Part shown: piece after piece, positions 6,791 through 13,686 of the stretch
Numbering within the stretch: the first letter of the stretch is position 1
Layout: each line of letters starts with the position of its first letter
NCBI GenBank assembly: GCA_021792885.1
Contig: JAJYTV010000014.1
Coordinates: forward strand, 1 to 15,201
DNA length: 15,201 bases
Direction of reading: 5' to 3'
DNA from: Bacillota bacterium
Lineage (GTDB): Bacteria; Bacillota; Sulfobacillia; JAJZYS01; JAJYTV01
Made by a program: the position numbers and the translations under genes
The notes under the pieces: generated by a model
The model's input: only the letters and a program-made list of their open reading frames with translations
The model's database searches: none
What the model was told of the DNA's origin: nothing

Positions 6791-6904
6791 CTAGCCTTGC
6801 TTCTGCTTGTGCTTTGGGTTCTCGCAGATCACCATGACGACGCCGTGTCGCCTAATGATCTTACACTTCTCGCACATCACTTTCACGGACGGTCGCACCT
6901 TCAT
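6791..6904 (-). CDS. rpmJ: 50S ribosomal protein L36, zinc-binding form
   Basis: A 37-codon gene, easily missed, between infA and rpsM. It reads MKVRPSVKVMCEKCKIIRRH and ends in ENPKHKQKQG. Cys11, Cys14, Cys27 and His32 form the zinc ribbon of the C+ type of L36, the smallest 50S protein, which binds 23S rRNA near the L7/L12 stalk base. The start ATG lies six bases after GGAGG, which overlaps the end of infA; the infA stop is 10 nt upstream. Length and sequence fit the family exactly. A zinc-free paralogue may exist elsewhere under zinc control, but nothing here shows that. Confidence 0.97.
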   Translation of the reverse strand: MKVRPSVKVMCEKCKIIRRHGVVMVICENPKHKQKQG

Positions 6905-6914
6905 GAGATCCCTC

Positions 6915-7133
6915 CTACTTGAGCCGGTAGGTGATCCGGCCACGCGTCAGGTCGTACGGGGACAACTCGACGGTCACGCGGTCGCCCGGCAGGATACGGA
7001 TGAAGTGCATGCGCAACTTGCCGGACACGTGTGCCAAAACTTTGTGCCCGTTTTCGAGTTCCACGCGGAACATCGCGTTGGGGAGCGGCTCGACGACCTT
7101 CCCCTCGACCTCGATGGCGTCATCTCTCGGCAC
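6915..7133 (-). CDS. infA: Translation initiation factor IF-1
   Basis: IF-1 occupies the 30S A site during initiation. The 72-aa single OB-fold protein contains EVEGKVVEPLPNAMFRVELE, HVSGKLRMHFIRILPGDRV and ELSPYDLTRGRITYRLK, near-identical to known IF-1. I start at GTG 7133, not the ATG two codons earlier (7139). A GGAGG at 7142-7146 is eight bases from the GTG but only two from the ATG. MPRDDAIEVEGKVVE also matches the MAKEDVIEVEGTVVE start of the family position for position. The gene overlaps the end of the KOW-protein gene by 14 nt, so it is probably translationally coupled to it. Confidence 0.95.
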   Translation of the reverse strand: MPRDDAIEVEGKVVEPLPNAMFRVELENGHKVLAHVSGKLRMHFIRILPGDRVTVELSPYDLTRGRITYRLK

Positions 7134-7407
7134 TCGCATCTCCTCCTTCCGCTTGGGCTGCGCGCTCCGCGAGCATCGCCCGGATCTCGGTATCTGTGGG
7201 CATGTGGCCCGCCGCAAGGCGCTTGCGCATCTCATCCGGCGCCGAGCCGATCTGCTCGACGTGGCGGGGGTTCTTGGCCTTCGGCCGCCGCAAGGGCCGA
7301 AGCCCTCCGTCCACGAGCTGCACGCGCTGCACGCTGTGTCCGATCACGAGGAAGATCCTGTCGCTGTCGCGACCGCGCAGCACGCGCACGAGATCGCCGA
7401 TCTCCAT
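7120..7407 (-). CDS. KOW-domain RNA-binding protein, L14e-like
   Basis: A 95-aa protein with a KOW-type motif at its N-terminus (MEIGDLVRVLRGRDSDRIFL), the short beta-hairpin RNA-binding element found in L24, NusG and archaeal/eukaryotic L14e. A basic middle follows (RPLRRPKAKNPRHVEQIG, about 37-54), then a helical, Ala/Glu-rich C-terminal half that I do not recognise. Genes of this kind sit between map and infA in several Bacillota lineages and are annotated only as KOW-domain RNA-binding proteins; their function is not established to my knowledge. The ATG at 7407 lies eight bases after TGAGG, 15 nt after map, and the gene overlaps infA by 14 nt. Context suggests a ribosome-associated or rRNA-binding role; that is inference. 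Confidence 0.8.
   Translation of the reverse strand: MEIGDLVRVLRGRDSDRIFLVIGHSVQRVQLVDGGLRPLRRPKAKNPRHVEQIGSAPDEMRKRLAAGHMPTDTEIRAMLAERAAQAEGGDASAER
7142..7146 (-). promoter_or_regulatory. Ribosome binding site deciding the infA start
   Basis: GGAGG within AAGGAGGAG, inside the upstream KOW gene. It is eight bases before GTG 7133 and two bases before ATG 7139, so it selects the GTG. Confidence 0.7.
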
Positions 7408-7422
7408 GACCTCTGCCTCACC

Positions 7423-8166
7423 TCACGGCGCCGTGAGCACGTCCGGCGGATCGCCCACGGCAACGGTATGTTCGAAGTGCGCGGAGGGAAGCCCATCGAC
7501 CGTCTCCACGGTCCAACCATCGCCCCGGATGCGCACGTCCGCACCGCCCATGTTGATCATCGGCTCGATCGCCAGCACCATCCCGCGCCGCAGCTGCACG
7601 CCGCGGCCCGGTGGGCCGTAGTTGGGGATCTGGGGATCCTCGTGCATCTCGCGCCCGATCCCGTGTCCGACGAAGTCCACGACGACCGAGAAGCCCGCCT
7701 CCGTCGCCACGCGTTCCACGGCGTGGGAGATGTCGCTGAGGTGGTTGCCGGGGACGGCCTGCGCCACGCCCGCGAGCAGCGAGGCGCGCGTCACGTCCAG
7801 CAGCTGCTGCGCCCGCTGCGCGATCTTGCCCACAGGCACTGTGATCGCGGTGTCGCCGTGGTAGCCGTCGACGACCACCCCGAGGTCGAGGGAGATGATG
7901 TCGCCCTCGCGCAGCGCCTGCTCTCCGGGGATGCCGTGGACCACGACGCCGTTCACGGAGGCGCAGATGCTGGCCGGAAAGCCCTCGTAGCCGAGGAAGG
8001 AGGGGATCCCGCCGCGCTCCTCAATGAAGCGGCGCGCCGCCTCGTCGAGTTCGCGCGTCGTGATGCCTGGCCGGACCAGTGCCGCGACGTAGTCGCGCAC
8101 CTTCGCGGTGAGCGCGCCGGCCTGCCGCATCTTCTCGATCTCCCAGTCCGCCTTCAGCACGATCAC
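7423..8166 (-). CDS. map: Methionine aminopeptidase, type I
   Basis: Map removes the initiator Met after deformylation. The 247-aa product has the pita-bread fold motifs. His77 (VVHGIP) is catalytic. The five metal ligands are Asp94 (SLDLG), Asp105 (GDTAI), His168 (GHGIG), Glu201 (AIEP) and Glu232 (FEHT), all present. It lacks an N-terminal zinc-finger extension, so it is the short type I form. The same frame stays open far upstream over adk and secY, so the start must be argued: GTG 8166 overlaps the adk stop by four bases (GTGA) and gives MIVLKADWEIEKMRQAG, matching the family start. GTG 8160 is a less likely alternative. Order adk-map-infA is standard for Bacillota. Confidence 0.96.
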   Translation of the reverse strand: MIVLKADWEIEKMRQAGALTAKVRDYVAALVRPGITTRELDEAARRFIEERGGIPSFLGYEGFPASICASVNGVVVHGIPGEQALREGDIISLDLGVVVDGYHGDTAITVPVGKIAQRAQQLLDVTRASLLAGVAQAVPGNHLSDISHAVERVATEAGFSVVVDFVGHGIGREMHEDPQIPNYGPPGRGVQLRRGMVLAIEPMINMGGADVRIRGDGWTVETVDGLPSAHFEHTVAVGDPPDVLTAP

Positions 8167-8807
8167 CCCTGCAGCGCCGCCTTCAGACGGGCCGTCACCT
8201 CCTCGACGGGGCCGAGCCCGTCGACGCTGCGCAGGAGGCCCTGCGCGGCGTAGTAGTCGCGCAGCGGGGCCGTGCTCTCGGCGTACACCCGAAGGCGTGC
8301 CTGCACCGTCTCCGGTCGGTCGTCGGGACGTGCCACGAGTTCCGTGCCGCAGCTCTGGCAACGTCCGTCCGCGGGCGGCGGGTCGCTCTCGACGTGGTAT
8401 GGCCGCCCACAGGAAGGACAGGTGCGGCGGCCGGAGAGCCGGCGCACGATCGCTTCCTCCGGCACGTCGAGCAGCAGCACGTCCTCCAGTGGACGTCCGA
8501 GGCCGGCGAGCAGCTGCCCGAGCGCCTCGGCCTGCGGTACGGTGCGCGGGAATCCGTCGAGCAGGAAGCCCTGCGCGGCGTCTTCTTGCCGCAGGCGCTC
8601 CTCGATGAGGCCGATCACGACCGCGTCGGGGACGAGGTCGCCGCGGTCCATGTAGGATTGCGCCTCCCGGCCGAGCGGCGTACCCTCCTCGCGCGCCTTG
8701 CGCAGGATGTCGCCCGTTGCGACCTGCGGTACGCCGGCGCCCTTCGCAAGGACCTGGGCCTGGGTTCCCTTGCCCGCACCGGGCGGGCCCATCAGCACTG
8801 CGCGCAC
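8163..8807 (-). CDS. adk: Adenylate kinase, zinc-lid form
   Basis: Adk interconverts ATP + AMP and 2 ADP. The 214-aa protein begins MRAVLMGPPGAGKGTQ with the P-loop at 7-15. It has ATGDILR (AMP-binding), LLDGFPRT (83-89) and a long LID carrying four cysteines (130, 133, 150, 153) in two CxxC pairs. That zinc-binding LID is typical of Gram-positive and thermophilic enzymes. The start is GTG 8807, about six bases after GGAGGGG; the GTG three codons in is also possible, but MRAVLMGPPG is the usual beginning. It follows secY by 15 nt and overlaps map by four bases. All catalytic arginines expected in LID and core appear present. Confidence 0.97.
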   Translation of the reverse strand: MRAVLMGPPGAGKGTQAQVLAKGAGVPQVATGDILRKAREEGTPLGREAQSYMDRGDLVPDAVVIGLIEERLRQEDAAQGFLLDGFPRTVPQAEALGQLLAGLGRPLEDVLLLDVPEEAIVRRLSGRRTCPSCGRPYHVESDPPPADGRCQSCGTELVARPDDRPETVQARLRVYAESTAPLRDYYAAQGLLRSVDGLGPVEEVTARLKAALQG

Positions 8808-8822
8808 GGAATCCCCTCCCCC

Positions 8823-10088
8823 CTACGACTTCAGGAAGCCGGAGTAGTTGCGCATGATCATCTGGGCCTGGATCTGCTTCATCGTGTCGAGCGCGACGCC
8901 GACGACGATCAGGAGGGCAGTGCCGCCGAAGAAGACCTGGATGTTCGTAACCGCGAAGATCAGGTACGGCAGGACCGCGATCAGTCCGAGGAACACCGCA
9001 CCGATCAGGGTGAGGCGGCTCGATACCTTCTCGAGGTACTGTGCCGTCGGCCTGCCCGGCCGGATGCCAGGGATGAATCCGCCCATCTTCCGGATATTGT
9101 CCGCCACGTCGTTCGGCTTGAAGACGACGCCCGTGTAGAAGAACGTGAACGCCACGACGAGGAGGAACTCCACGACCACCATGAACGGCTGCCCCATGCT
9201 GAGGAACTGCGCGACGCCCGAGAGCTTGGGGAAGAACGAGGCCAGCGTCTGCGGCAGGAACAGCAGGGAGACCGCGAAGATCAGGGGGATGACGCCCGCC
9301 GCATTCACCTTGATCGGGATGTGCGAGCTCGTGCCCTGGTACATCCGGCGCCCCACGAGGCGCTTGGCGTACTGCACCGGAATGCGCCGCTCGCCCTCCT
9401 GCATCACGATGACGACCGCGATCACCAGCACCGCGATCACCAGCAGCACGAGCATCTCGACGATCGAGATCGTCCCGGCCTGCAGGTACTGGATGGCCGT
9501 CGACACACCCGAAGGCAGTTGGGAGACGATGCCGATGAAGATGATCAGGGAGGCGCCGTTGCCGATGCCGAACTCGGTGATCATCTCGCCGATCCACATC
9601 AGGAAGACGGAGCCGGCCGTCAGCACGAGGGTGATCAGCAGGATCGAGCCGATGCCCGGCGAGTTCACGACGCCGGTGAGCCGGTTCAGCGTGACCGTCG
9701 TGCCGAACGCCTGCACGAGCGCCAGCCCCACGGTGAGGTAGCGCGTCCACTGGTTGATCTTCTTCTGGCCCTCTGCGCCCTCCTTCTGCAACTCCTCGAC
9801 CTTCGGGATCACCACGGTCAGGAGCTGCATGATGATCGAGGCGTTGATGTAGGGCACGATGCTCATCGCGAACACGGAGAACGTGAAGAACGCGCCGCCC
9901 GAGAACAGGTTCAGGAGTCCGAAGAGCGTCACGCCGCCGCTCTTCACGAGCGTGCTGAGGGCCGCCGAGTCGACGCCCGGCACCGGGATGTAAATGCCCA
10001 GGCGGAACACGGCGAACATCAGCAGCGTGAACAGGATCCGCCGCCTGAGGTCTCCCGCACGCGCGATCTGTTCCATGTTCTGAAGCAT
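8823..10088 (-). CDS. secY: Protein translocase subunit SecY
   Basis: SecY is the channel of the Sec translocon. The 421-aa protein has about ten hydrophobic segments. Conserved regions include FRLGIYIPVPGVD at the start of TM1's exit, NLFSGGAFFTFSVFAMSI in the plug/TM2 region, SIVPYINASIIMQLL, the cytoplasmic loop QEGERRIPVQYAKR used in SecA and ribosome docking, IPIKVNAAGVIPLIFA, and the C-terminal QMIMRNYSGFLKS. The ATG overlaps the rplO stop by one base (TAATG), with GAGG seven bases upstream. Length is slightly under Bacillus SecY (431) and normal for the family. Being downstream of the spc r-proteins is universal in bacteria. Confidence 0.98.
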   Translation of the reverse strand: MLQNMEQIARAGDLRRRILFTLLMFAVFRLGIYIPVPGVDSAALSTLVKSGGVTLFGLLNLFSGGAFFTFSVFAMSIVPYINASIIMQLLTVVIPKVEELQKEGAEGQKKINQWTRYLTVGLALVQAFGTTVTLNRLTGVVNSPGIGSILLITLVLTAGSVFLMWIGEMITEFGIGNGASLIIFIGIVSQLPSGVSTAIQYLQAGTISIVEMLVLLVIAVLVIAVVIVMQEGERRIPVQYAKRLVGRRMYQGTSSHIPIKVNAAGVIPLIFAVSLLFLPQTLASFFPKLSGVAQFLSMGQPFMVVVEFLLVVAFTFFYTGVVFKPNDVADNIRKMGGFIPGIRPGRPTAQYLEKVSSRLTLIGAVFLGLIAVLPYLIFAVTNIQVFFGGTALLIVVGVALDTMKQIQAQMIMRNYSGFLKS

Positions 10089-10528
10089 TAGAGTACCTCT
10101 GCCTTGCCGCCCAGCGCCTCGATCTTCTCGCGAGCCGCCTCGCTGAAGGCGTGCGCCTGGACGGTCAGGCGCCGGGTCAGTTCACCGCGGCCGAGCACCT
10201 TGACGAGCCCGTCGATGCGGCGAACGATGCCTGCTTCGAGCAGGAACTGCGGGTTCACGACGGTCCCCTCCGGCACGTCCTGCAGGCGCTCGAGGTTGAC
10301 GAGCGTGTAGCGGACCTTGTCGGGGTTTCTGAAGCCGCGCTTCGGCAGGCGGCGCTGCAGCGGCAGCTGGCCACCCTCGAAGCCCGGCCGGACGCCACCG
10401 CCGGCGCGGGCGTTCTGTCCCTTGTGCCCCTTGCCGGACGTCTTGCCGAGACCCGAGCCGATGCCGCGGCCGAGGCGCTTCGGCGCAGTCTTCGCGCCGG
10501 GGTTCGGACGAAGGTCATCGAGTCGCAT
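10088..10528 (-). CDS. rplO: 50S ribosomal protein L15
   Basis: L15 is a late-assembly 23S rRNA-binding protein. The 146-aa product begins MRLDDLRPNPGAKTAPKRLG, then has the Gly/Arg/Lys-rich extension GRGIGSGLGKTSGKGHKGQNAR and RPGFEGGQLPLQRRLPKRGF, all signature L15, and a C-terminal domain with VKVLGRGELTRRLTVQAHAFS. The ATG at 10528 is nine bases after GGAGG and lies 14 nt inside the end of rpmD; its stop overlaps secY. The flexible basic arm and globular C-terminus are intact. Confidence 0.97.
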   Translation of the reverse strand: MRLDDLRPNPGAKTAPKRLGRGIGSGLGKTSGKGHKGQNARAGGGVRPGFEGGQLPLQRRLPKRGFRNPDKVRYTLVNLERLQDVPEGTVVNPQFLLEAGIVRRIDGLVKVLGRGELTRRLTVQAHAFSEAAREKIEALGGKAEVL

Positions 10529-10706
10529 CGCCGGGCACCTCCTCGACCTCTACCAGATGACGGATCTTGTGCAGCATGCCGCGGATCGCCGGCGTGTCCT
10601 GGTGCGTTGCGCTGTGGTGCAGCTTGCGCAGTCCGAGCGCTTCCGCGGTCGCGCGCTGGTCCTTGGCGTAGCCGATCGGCGAGCGCACGAGCGTGATCTT
10701 GAGCAT
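10515..10706 (-). CDS. rpmD: 50S ribosomal protein L30
   Basis: The 63-aa product starts MLKITLVRSPIGYAKDQRAT and has the LGLRKLHHSATHQDTPAIRGMLHKIRHLVEV core of bacterial L30, a small alpha/beta protein on the solvent side of the 50S subunit. ATG 10706 follows an AGGAGG that overlaps the end of rpsE by the stop codon region. It ends in a 14-nt overlap with rplO. Length is typical (about 60). Confidence 0.95.
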   Translation of the reverse strand: MLKITLVRSPIGYAKDQRATAEALGLRKLHHSATHQDTPAIRGMLHKIRHLVEVEEVPGDATR

Positions 10707-10715
10707 CTTGTCCTC

Positions 10716-11267
10716 CTAGCCGATCGCCTGCGGCGACGGCTCGGGGGCAGGAGCGACTGGCTCGCTGCTCTCCGCGACCTTGCCGCGCAAGCGCATCACT
10801 TCGTCTGCCGAGCGCAGGGCCCGCAGACCGGCCATCGTCGCGTAGACGACGTTGTTCGGGTTCGACGTGCCGAGCGACTTCGTCGTGATGTCGCGGATGC
10901 CCGCGAGCTCCAGGACGGCGCGCACCGCACCGCCTGCGATCACGCCGGTACCGGCCTTCGCCGGCTTCAGCAGAACCGACCCGGCACCGAAGTTGCCGAT
11001 CACCTCGTGGGGGATCGTCGTGCCGACGCGCGGCACCTTGATCAGGTGCTTCTTCGCCGTCTCGATGCCCTTGCGGATCGCATCCGGGATCTCCTGGGCC
11101 TTGCCGAGCCCGATTCCCACGCGACCCGCCTGGTCGCCGACGACGACCACGACGGAGAAGCTGAAGCGGCGGCCGCCCTTGACGACCTTCGCCACGCGGT
11201 TGATCGAGACGACCTTCTCCTGGTACTCGCTGTCCCGCTCGGGACGGCGCTCTCTTCCTCTCGCCAT
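10716..11267 (-). CDS. rpsE: 30S ribosomal protein S5
   Basis: S5 helps set decoding accuracy and, with S3 and S4, forms the mRNA entry channel. The 183-aa product has the N-terminal dsRBD-like domain with VVKGGRRFSFSVVVVVGD (28-45), the loop whose changes give spectinomycin resistance in other bacteria. It also has GIGLGKAQEIPDAIRKGI and, in the C-terminal domain, KAGTGVIAGGAVRAVLELAG and GTSNPNNVVYATMAGL. It is about 15 residues longer than Bacillus S5 because of a Pro/Ala-rich tail (166-183, AESSEPVAPAPEPSPQAIG region). That tail looks unstructured and lineage-specific. ATG 11267 follows GGAGG by six bases. Confidence 0.97.
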   Translation of the reverse strand: MARGRERRPERDSEYQEKVVSINRVAKVVKGGRRFSFSVVVVVGDQAGRVGIGLGKAQEIPDAIRKGIETAKKHLIKVPRVGTTIPHEVIGNFGAGSVLLKPAKAGTGVIAGGAVRAVLELAGIRDITTKSLGTSNPNNVVYATMAGLRALRSADEVMRLRGKVAESSEPVAPAPEPSPQAIG

Positions 11268-11277
11268 ACGAGACCTC

Positions 11278-11640
11278 CTAGAACTTCAGTCCCGCGGCGC
11301 GCGCACCCTCGGCCAAGGCCGCAACCCGGCCGTGGTAGAGGTAGCCGCCGCGGTCGAAGACGCAGGCTTCGACGCCGGCAGCGAGGGCGCGCTCCCCGAG
11401 CAGTTGTCCGACGCGGCGTGCCATGTCGGACTTGCCGTCGACCTCGGCGGTACGCAGCTGCGGATCCAGGGAGGACACCGAGAGCACCGTGCGGCTCTCG
11501 CCGTCGATGATCAGCTGCGCGTAGATGTGCCTGAGCGACCGGTAGACCGCAAGGCGGGGCCGCTCGGCCGTACCGAAGATGCGCTTGCGCACCCGGCGGT
11601 GACGGCGCTGACGCGAGTTCAAGGACGCCTTCTGCACCAT
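11278..11640 (-). CDS. rplR: 50S ribosomal protein L18
   Basis: L18 binds 5S rRNA with L5 and anchors it to the large subunit. The 120-aa product has the basic N-terminus (NSRQRRHRRVRKRIFGTAER), PRLAVYRSLRHIYAQLIID, the VGQLLGERALAAGVEACVFD region and the terminal FDRGGYLYHGRVAALAEGAR. Length and motifs fit. ATG 11640 is seven bases after GGAGG, 12 nt after rplF, and the gene ends 10 nt before rpsE. Confidence 0.97.
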   Translation of the reverse strand: MVQKASLNSRQRRHRRVRKRIFGTAERPRLAVYRSLRHIYAQLIIDGESRTVLSVSSLDPQLRTAEVDGKSDMARRVGQLLGERALAAGVEACVFDRGGYLYHGRVAALAEGARAAGLKF

Positions 11641-11652
11641 GTCGACCCCTCC

Positions 11653-12192
11653 TTACTTCTTGCCGGTCTTGCCGACCTTGCGACGTACGAACTCGCCCTG
11701 GTAGCGGATGCCCTTGCCCTGGTAGGGCTCCGGCGGGCGCACCCGGCGAATCTGGGCGGCGACCTCGCCGACCCGCTCGCGGTCGGCGCCCTGCACCACC
11801 ACCGCGTTGTTGGCGGGGACCTGGATCGTGATGCCCTCAGGCGGAACGATCTCCACGGGGTGCGAGTAGCCGACGGTCAGCACGAGCTTTTCGCCCTGCT
11901 TCGCCGCGCGGTACCCGACCCCGACGAGCTCGAGGCGCTTCTCGAAGCCGGTCGAGACACCCTGGACCATGTTCGCGACCAGCGTACGCGTCAGCCCGTG
12001 CAGGGACCGATGCGTCGGCGAGTCGCTCGGGCGGGTGACGACGACCTCCTCGCCCTGCAGCGTCACCCGGATCTCGGGGTTGAGTTGCCGGGAGAGGACC
12101 CCCTTCGGGCCGGTGACGCGGACGGCGCTGCCGTCGAGCTCCACCTTCACCCCAGCTGGGACCGGAATCGGCCGCTTGCCAATGCGGGACAC
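11653..12192 (-). CDS. rplF: 50S ribosomal protein L6
   Basis: L6 lies near the sarcin-ricin loop and L7/L12 stalk base. The 179-aa product, two tandem L6 folds, begins MSRIGKRPIPVPAGVKVELD and has VRVTGPKGVLSRQL, GLTRTLVANMVQGVSTGFEK, LVGVGYRAA and the C-terminal RRVRPPEPYQGKGIRYQGE. The start is GTG 12192, seven bases after GGAGG (12200-12204), at the exact family N-terminus. It lies 13 nt after rpsH. Nothing is missing. Confidence 0.97.
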   Translation of the reverse strand: MSRIGKRPIPVPAGVKVELDGSAVRVTGPKGVLSRQLNPEIRVTLQGEEVVVTRPSDSPTHRSLHGLTRTLVANMVQGVSTGFEKRLELVGVGYRAAKQGEKLVLTVGYSHPVEIVPPEGITIQVPANNAVVVQGADRERVGEVAAQIRRVRPPEPYQGKGIRYQGEFVRRKVGKTGKK

Positions 12193-12205
12193 GTCATCAC
12201 CTCCC

Positions 12206-12604
12206 CTACCAGATGTAGCAGAGCACTTCGCCGCCGAGTCCGAGGCGGCGGGCCTCCTCGTCGGTCACGATGCCCCTCGACGTCGATACAACCGCGACGC
12301 CGATGCCGCCCAAAACGCGGGGCAGCTGGTCCTTGCGGGCGTAGACGCGCAGGCCGGGACGCGAGATGCGCCGAAGGCCCATGAGGGCCCGCTTGCGCTC
12401 CGCGCCGTACTTGAGGTGCACGCGCAGGATCCCCTGCGGTCCCTCGTTGATGCGTTCGAAGTTCTGGATGAAGCCCTCCTCGCGGAGGATCTTCGCGATG
12501 GCCTCCTTGACGCGCGAGGCCGGGATGTCGACCGACTCGTGGCGTGCCGAACTGGCGTTGCGCACGCGGGTCAGCATGTCGGCGATCGGATCTGTCATCA
12601 CCAT
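12206..12604 (-). CDS. rpsH: 30S ribosomal protein S8
   Basis: S8 binds the central domain of 16S rRNA and, in E. coli, represses spc operon translation. The 132-aa product starts MVMTDPIADMLTRVRNA and has ASRVKEAIAKILREEGFI, RISRPGLRVYARKDQLPRVL, GIAVVS-type GIGVAVVSTSRGIVTDEEA and the terminal GGEVLCYIW. I use ATG 12604: MVMTDPIADMLT and total length match Bacillota S8. The open frame extends 42 codons upstream across rpsZ and should be ignored. A GGGG lies eight bases before 12604, and a GAGG nine bases before a second ATG at 12598, so initiation at either ATG is possible. Confidence 0.96.
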   Translation of the reverse strand: MVMTDPIADMLTRVRNASSARHESVDIPASRVKEAIAKILREEGFIQNFERINEGPQGILRVHLKYGAERKRALMGLRRISRPGLRVYARKDQLPRVLGGIGVAVVSTSRGIVTDEEARRLGLGGEVLCYIW

Positions 12605-12617
12605 GCGCCTCGCCCCC

Positions 12618-12803
12618 TTACCAGCTCGCCTTGCGCACGCCCGGGATCTCACCGCGGAGCGCGTGCTGGCGGAAGCAGTGCCGACACAGACCGAATTGCC
12701 GCAGGTAGGCGCGAGAGCGCCCGCATTCACGGCAACGGTTGTAGCCGCGCACCTGATACTTCTGGGGGCGCTGCGACTTGGCGATCAACGACTTCTTGGC
12801 CAA
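12618..12803 (-). CDS. rpsZ: 30S ribosomal protein S14, zinc-binding type Z
   Basis: A 61-aa S14 of the short zinc-containing class, found in the 30S head close to S3 and S10. Cys24, Cys27, Cys40 and Cys43 (NRCRECGR, GLCRHCFR) form the zinc site, and the C-terminal half ends REIxGVRKASW-like (GEIPGVRKASW). Many low-GC relatives carry a zinc-free paralogue elsewhere; only this copy is visible. The start is TTG 12803, seven bases after GGAGG (12811-12815), giving MAKKSLIAKS as expected for the family. It follows rplE by 11 nt. Confidence 0.97.
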   Translation of the reverse strand: MAKKSLIAKSQRPQKYQVRGYNRCRECGRSRAYLRQFGLCRHCFRQHALRGEIPGVRKASW

Positions 12804-12814
12804 GTTCTCCCCTC

Positions 12815-13357
12815 CTACTGTTCGCGGAACGGCATGCCGAGGGACTTGAGAAGCTCTTTGGCTTCCTCATCGGTCCGTGCCGAGGTAACGATCACGATGT
12901 CCATTCCCCGGATCTTCTCTACCTTCTCGTAGTCGATCTCCGGGAAGATCAGCTGCTCCTTGACGCCGAGCGCGTAGTTGCCCCGACCGTCGAAGCCTTT
13001 GGCGGAAACACCGCGGAAGTCGCGCACGCGCGGCAGCGCGACGCCGATCAGCCGCTCGAGGAAGTCGTACATCCGCTGCCCGCGCAGCGTGACCTTCGTC
13101 CCGATCGCCATGCCGGCGCGGATTTTGAAGGACGAGATCGACTTCTTCGCCTTCGTCACGACCGGGCGCTGGCCCGTGATCTGTCCGAGTTCGGCCACGG
13201 CCGACTCGAGCAGCTTCGGGTTCTGGACGGCCTCGCCCACGCCCATGTTGATCACGATCTTCTCCAACTTCGGCACCTGCATCGGATTCCGGTACCCGAA
13301 GCGCTGCGTGAGCGCCGGGACGGATTCCGCGAGGTAGCGCTCCTTGATCGTCGCCAT
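12815..13357 (-). CDS. rplE: 50S ribosomal protein L5
   Basis: L5 binds 5S rRNA and contacts the 30S subunit and P-site tRNA. The 180-aa product contains VPKLEKIVINMGVGEAV (28-44), GQRPVVTKAKKSISSFKIR, KVTLRGQRMYDFLERLI, GNYALGVKEQLIFPEIDY and EEAKELLKSLGMPF at its end. Length is exactly typical. ATG 13357 is five bases after AGGAGG, nine nt after the rplX stop. No irregularity was seen. Confidence 0.98.
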   Translation of the reverse strand: MATIKERYLAESVPALTQRFGYRNPMQVPKLEKIVINMGVGEAVQNPKLLESAVAELGQITGQRPVVTKAKKSISSFKIRAGMAIGTKVTLRGQRMYDFLERLIGVALPRVRDFRGVSAKGFDGRGNYALGVKEQLIFPEIDYEKVEKIRGMDIVIVTSARTDEEAKELLKSLGMPFREQ

Positions 13358-13366
13358 ACCAGCCTC

Positions 13367-13684
13367 CTAGCGTCCGAGCGGGTTGCCGCAGGTGCGGCAG
13401 ACGCGCTCGCGGACATCGCCATCGTGACGCACGGCGACGCGCACCGGTTTGCCGCAGTGACTGCAATAGGGCATCACGTTCGACAGGTGGATCGGACCCT
13501 CGCGGGTGATGATGCCTGCCTGCATGACGGTCTGCGTCGCCTTCTGGTGACGCTTCTGCTTGTTCAGGCCCTCGACGACCACCCGGCCCTCCGTGGGCAG
13601 CACGCGCAGCACGGTGCCGCGGCGTCCCTTGTCCTTGCCGGCGATGACTTGCACCTGATCGCCCTTGCGAATGCGCTCAGACAT
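13367..13684 (-). CDS. rplX: 50S ribosomal protein L24 with zinc ribbon
   Basis: L24 is an assembly initiator at the tunnel exit. The 105-aa product has the N-terminal KOW motif (KGDQVQVIAGKDKGRRGTV, 8-25), VEGLNKQKRHQK and GPIHLSNVMPYC. In place of the usual LDPKTGE segment it has two CxxC pairs (Cys74/Cys77 and Cys96/Cys99: YCSHCGKP, VCRTCGN), which should bind zinc. Such a C+ form is known in other bacteria but absent from E. coli and Bacillus subtilis. ATG 13684 lies two bases after the rplN stop, and its GGAGG is within the last codons of rplN, so translation is coupled. Confidence 0.97.
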   Translation of the reverse strand: MSERIRKGDQVQVIAGKDKGRRGTVLRVLPTEGRVVVEGLNKQKRHQKATQTVMQAGIITREGPIHLSNVMPYCSHCGKPVRVAVRHDGDVRERVCRTCGNPLGR

Positions 13685-13686
13685 CT

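Noticed and set aside
7423..9750. 775-codon minus-strand frame containing map
   Set aside because: Only the last 247 codons are Map. The upstream part overlaps adk and secY in another frame and has no domain, so it is not a fusion.
8394..10091. 565-codon plus-strand open frame opposite adk and secY
   Set aside because: The product is mostly His/Asp/Arg/Glu repeats, the mirror of hydrophobic SecY codons. No ribosome binding site or domain.
12605..12730. 42-codon N-terminal extension of rpsH
   Set aside because: It overlaps rpsZ completely and is unlike any S8; the family N-terminus starts at 12604.
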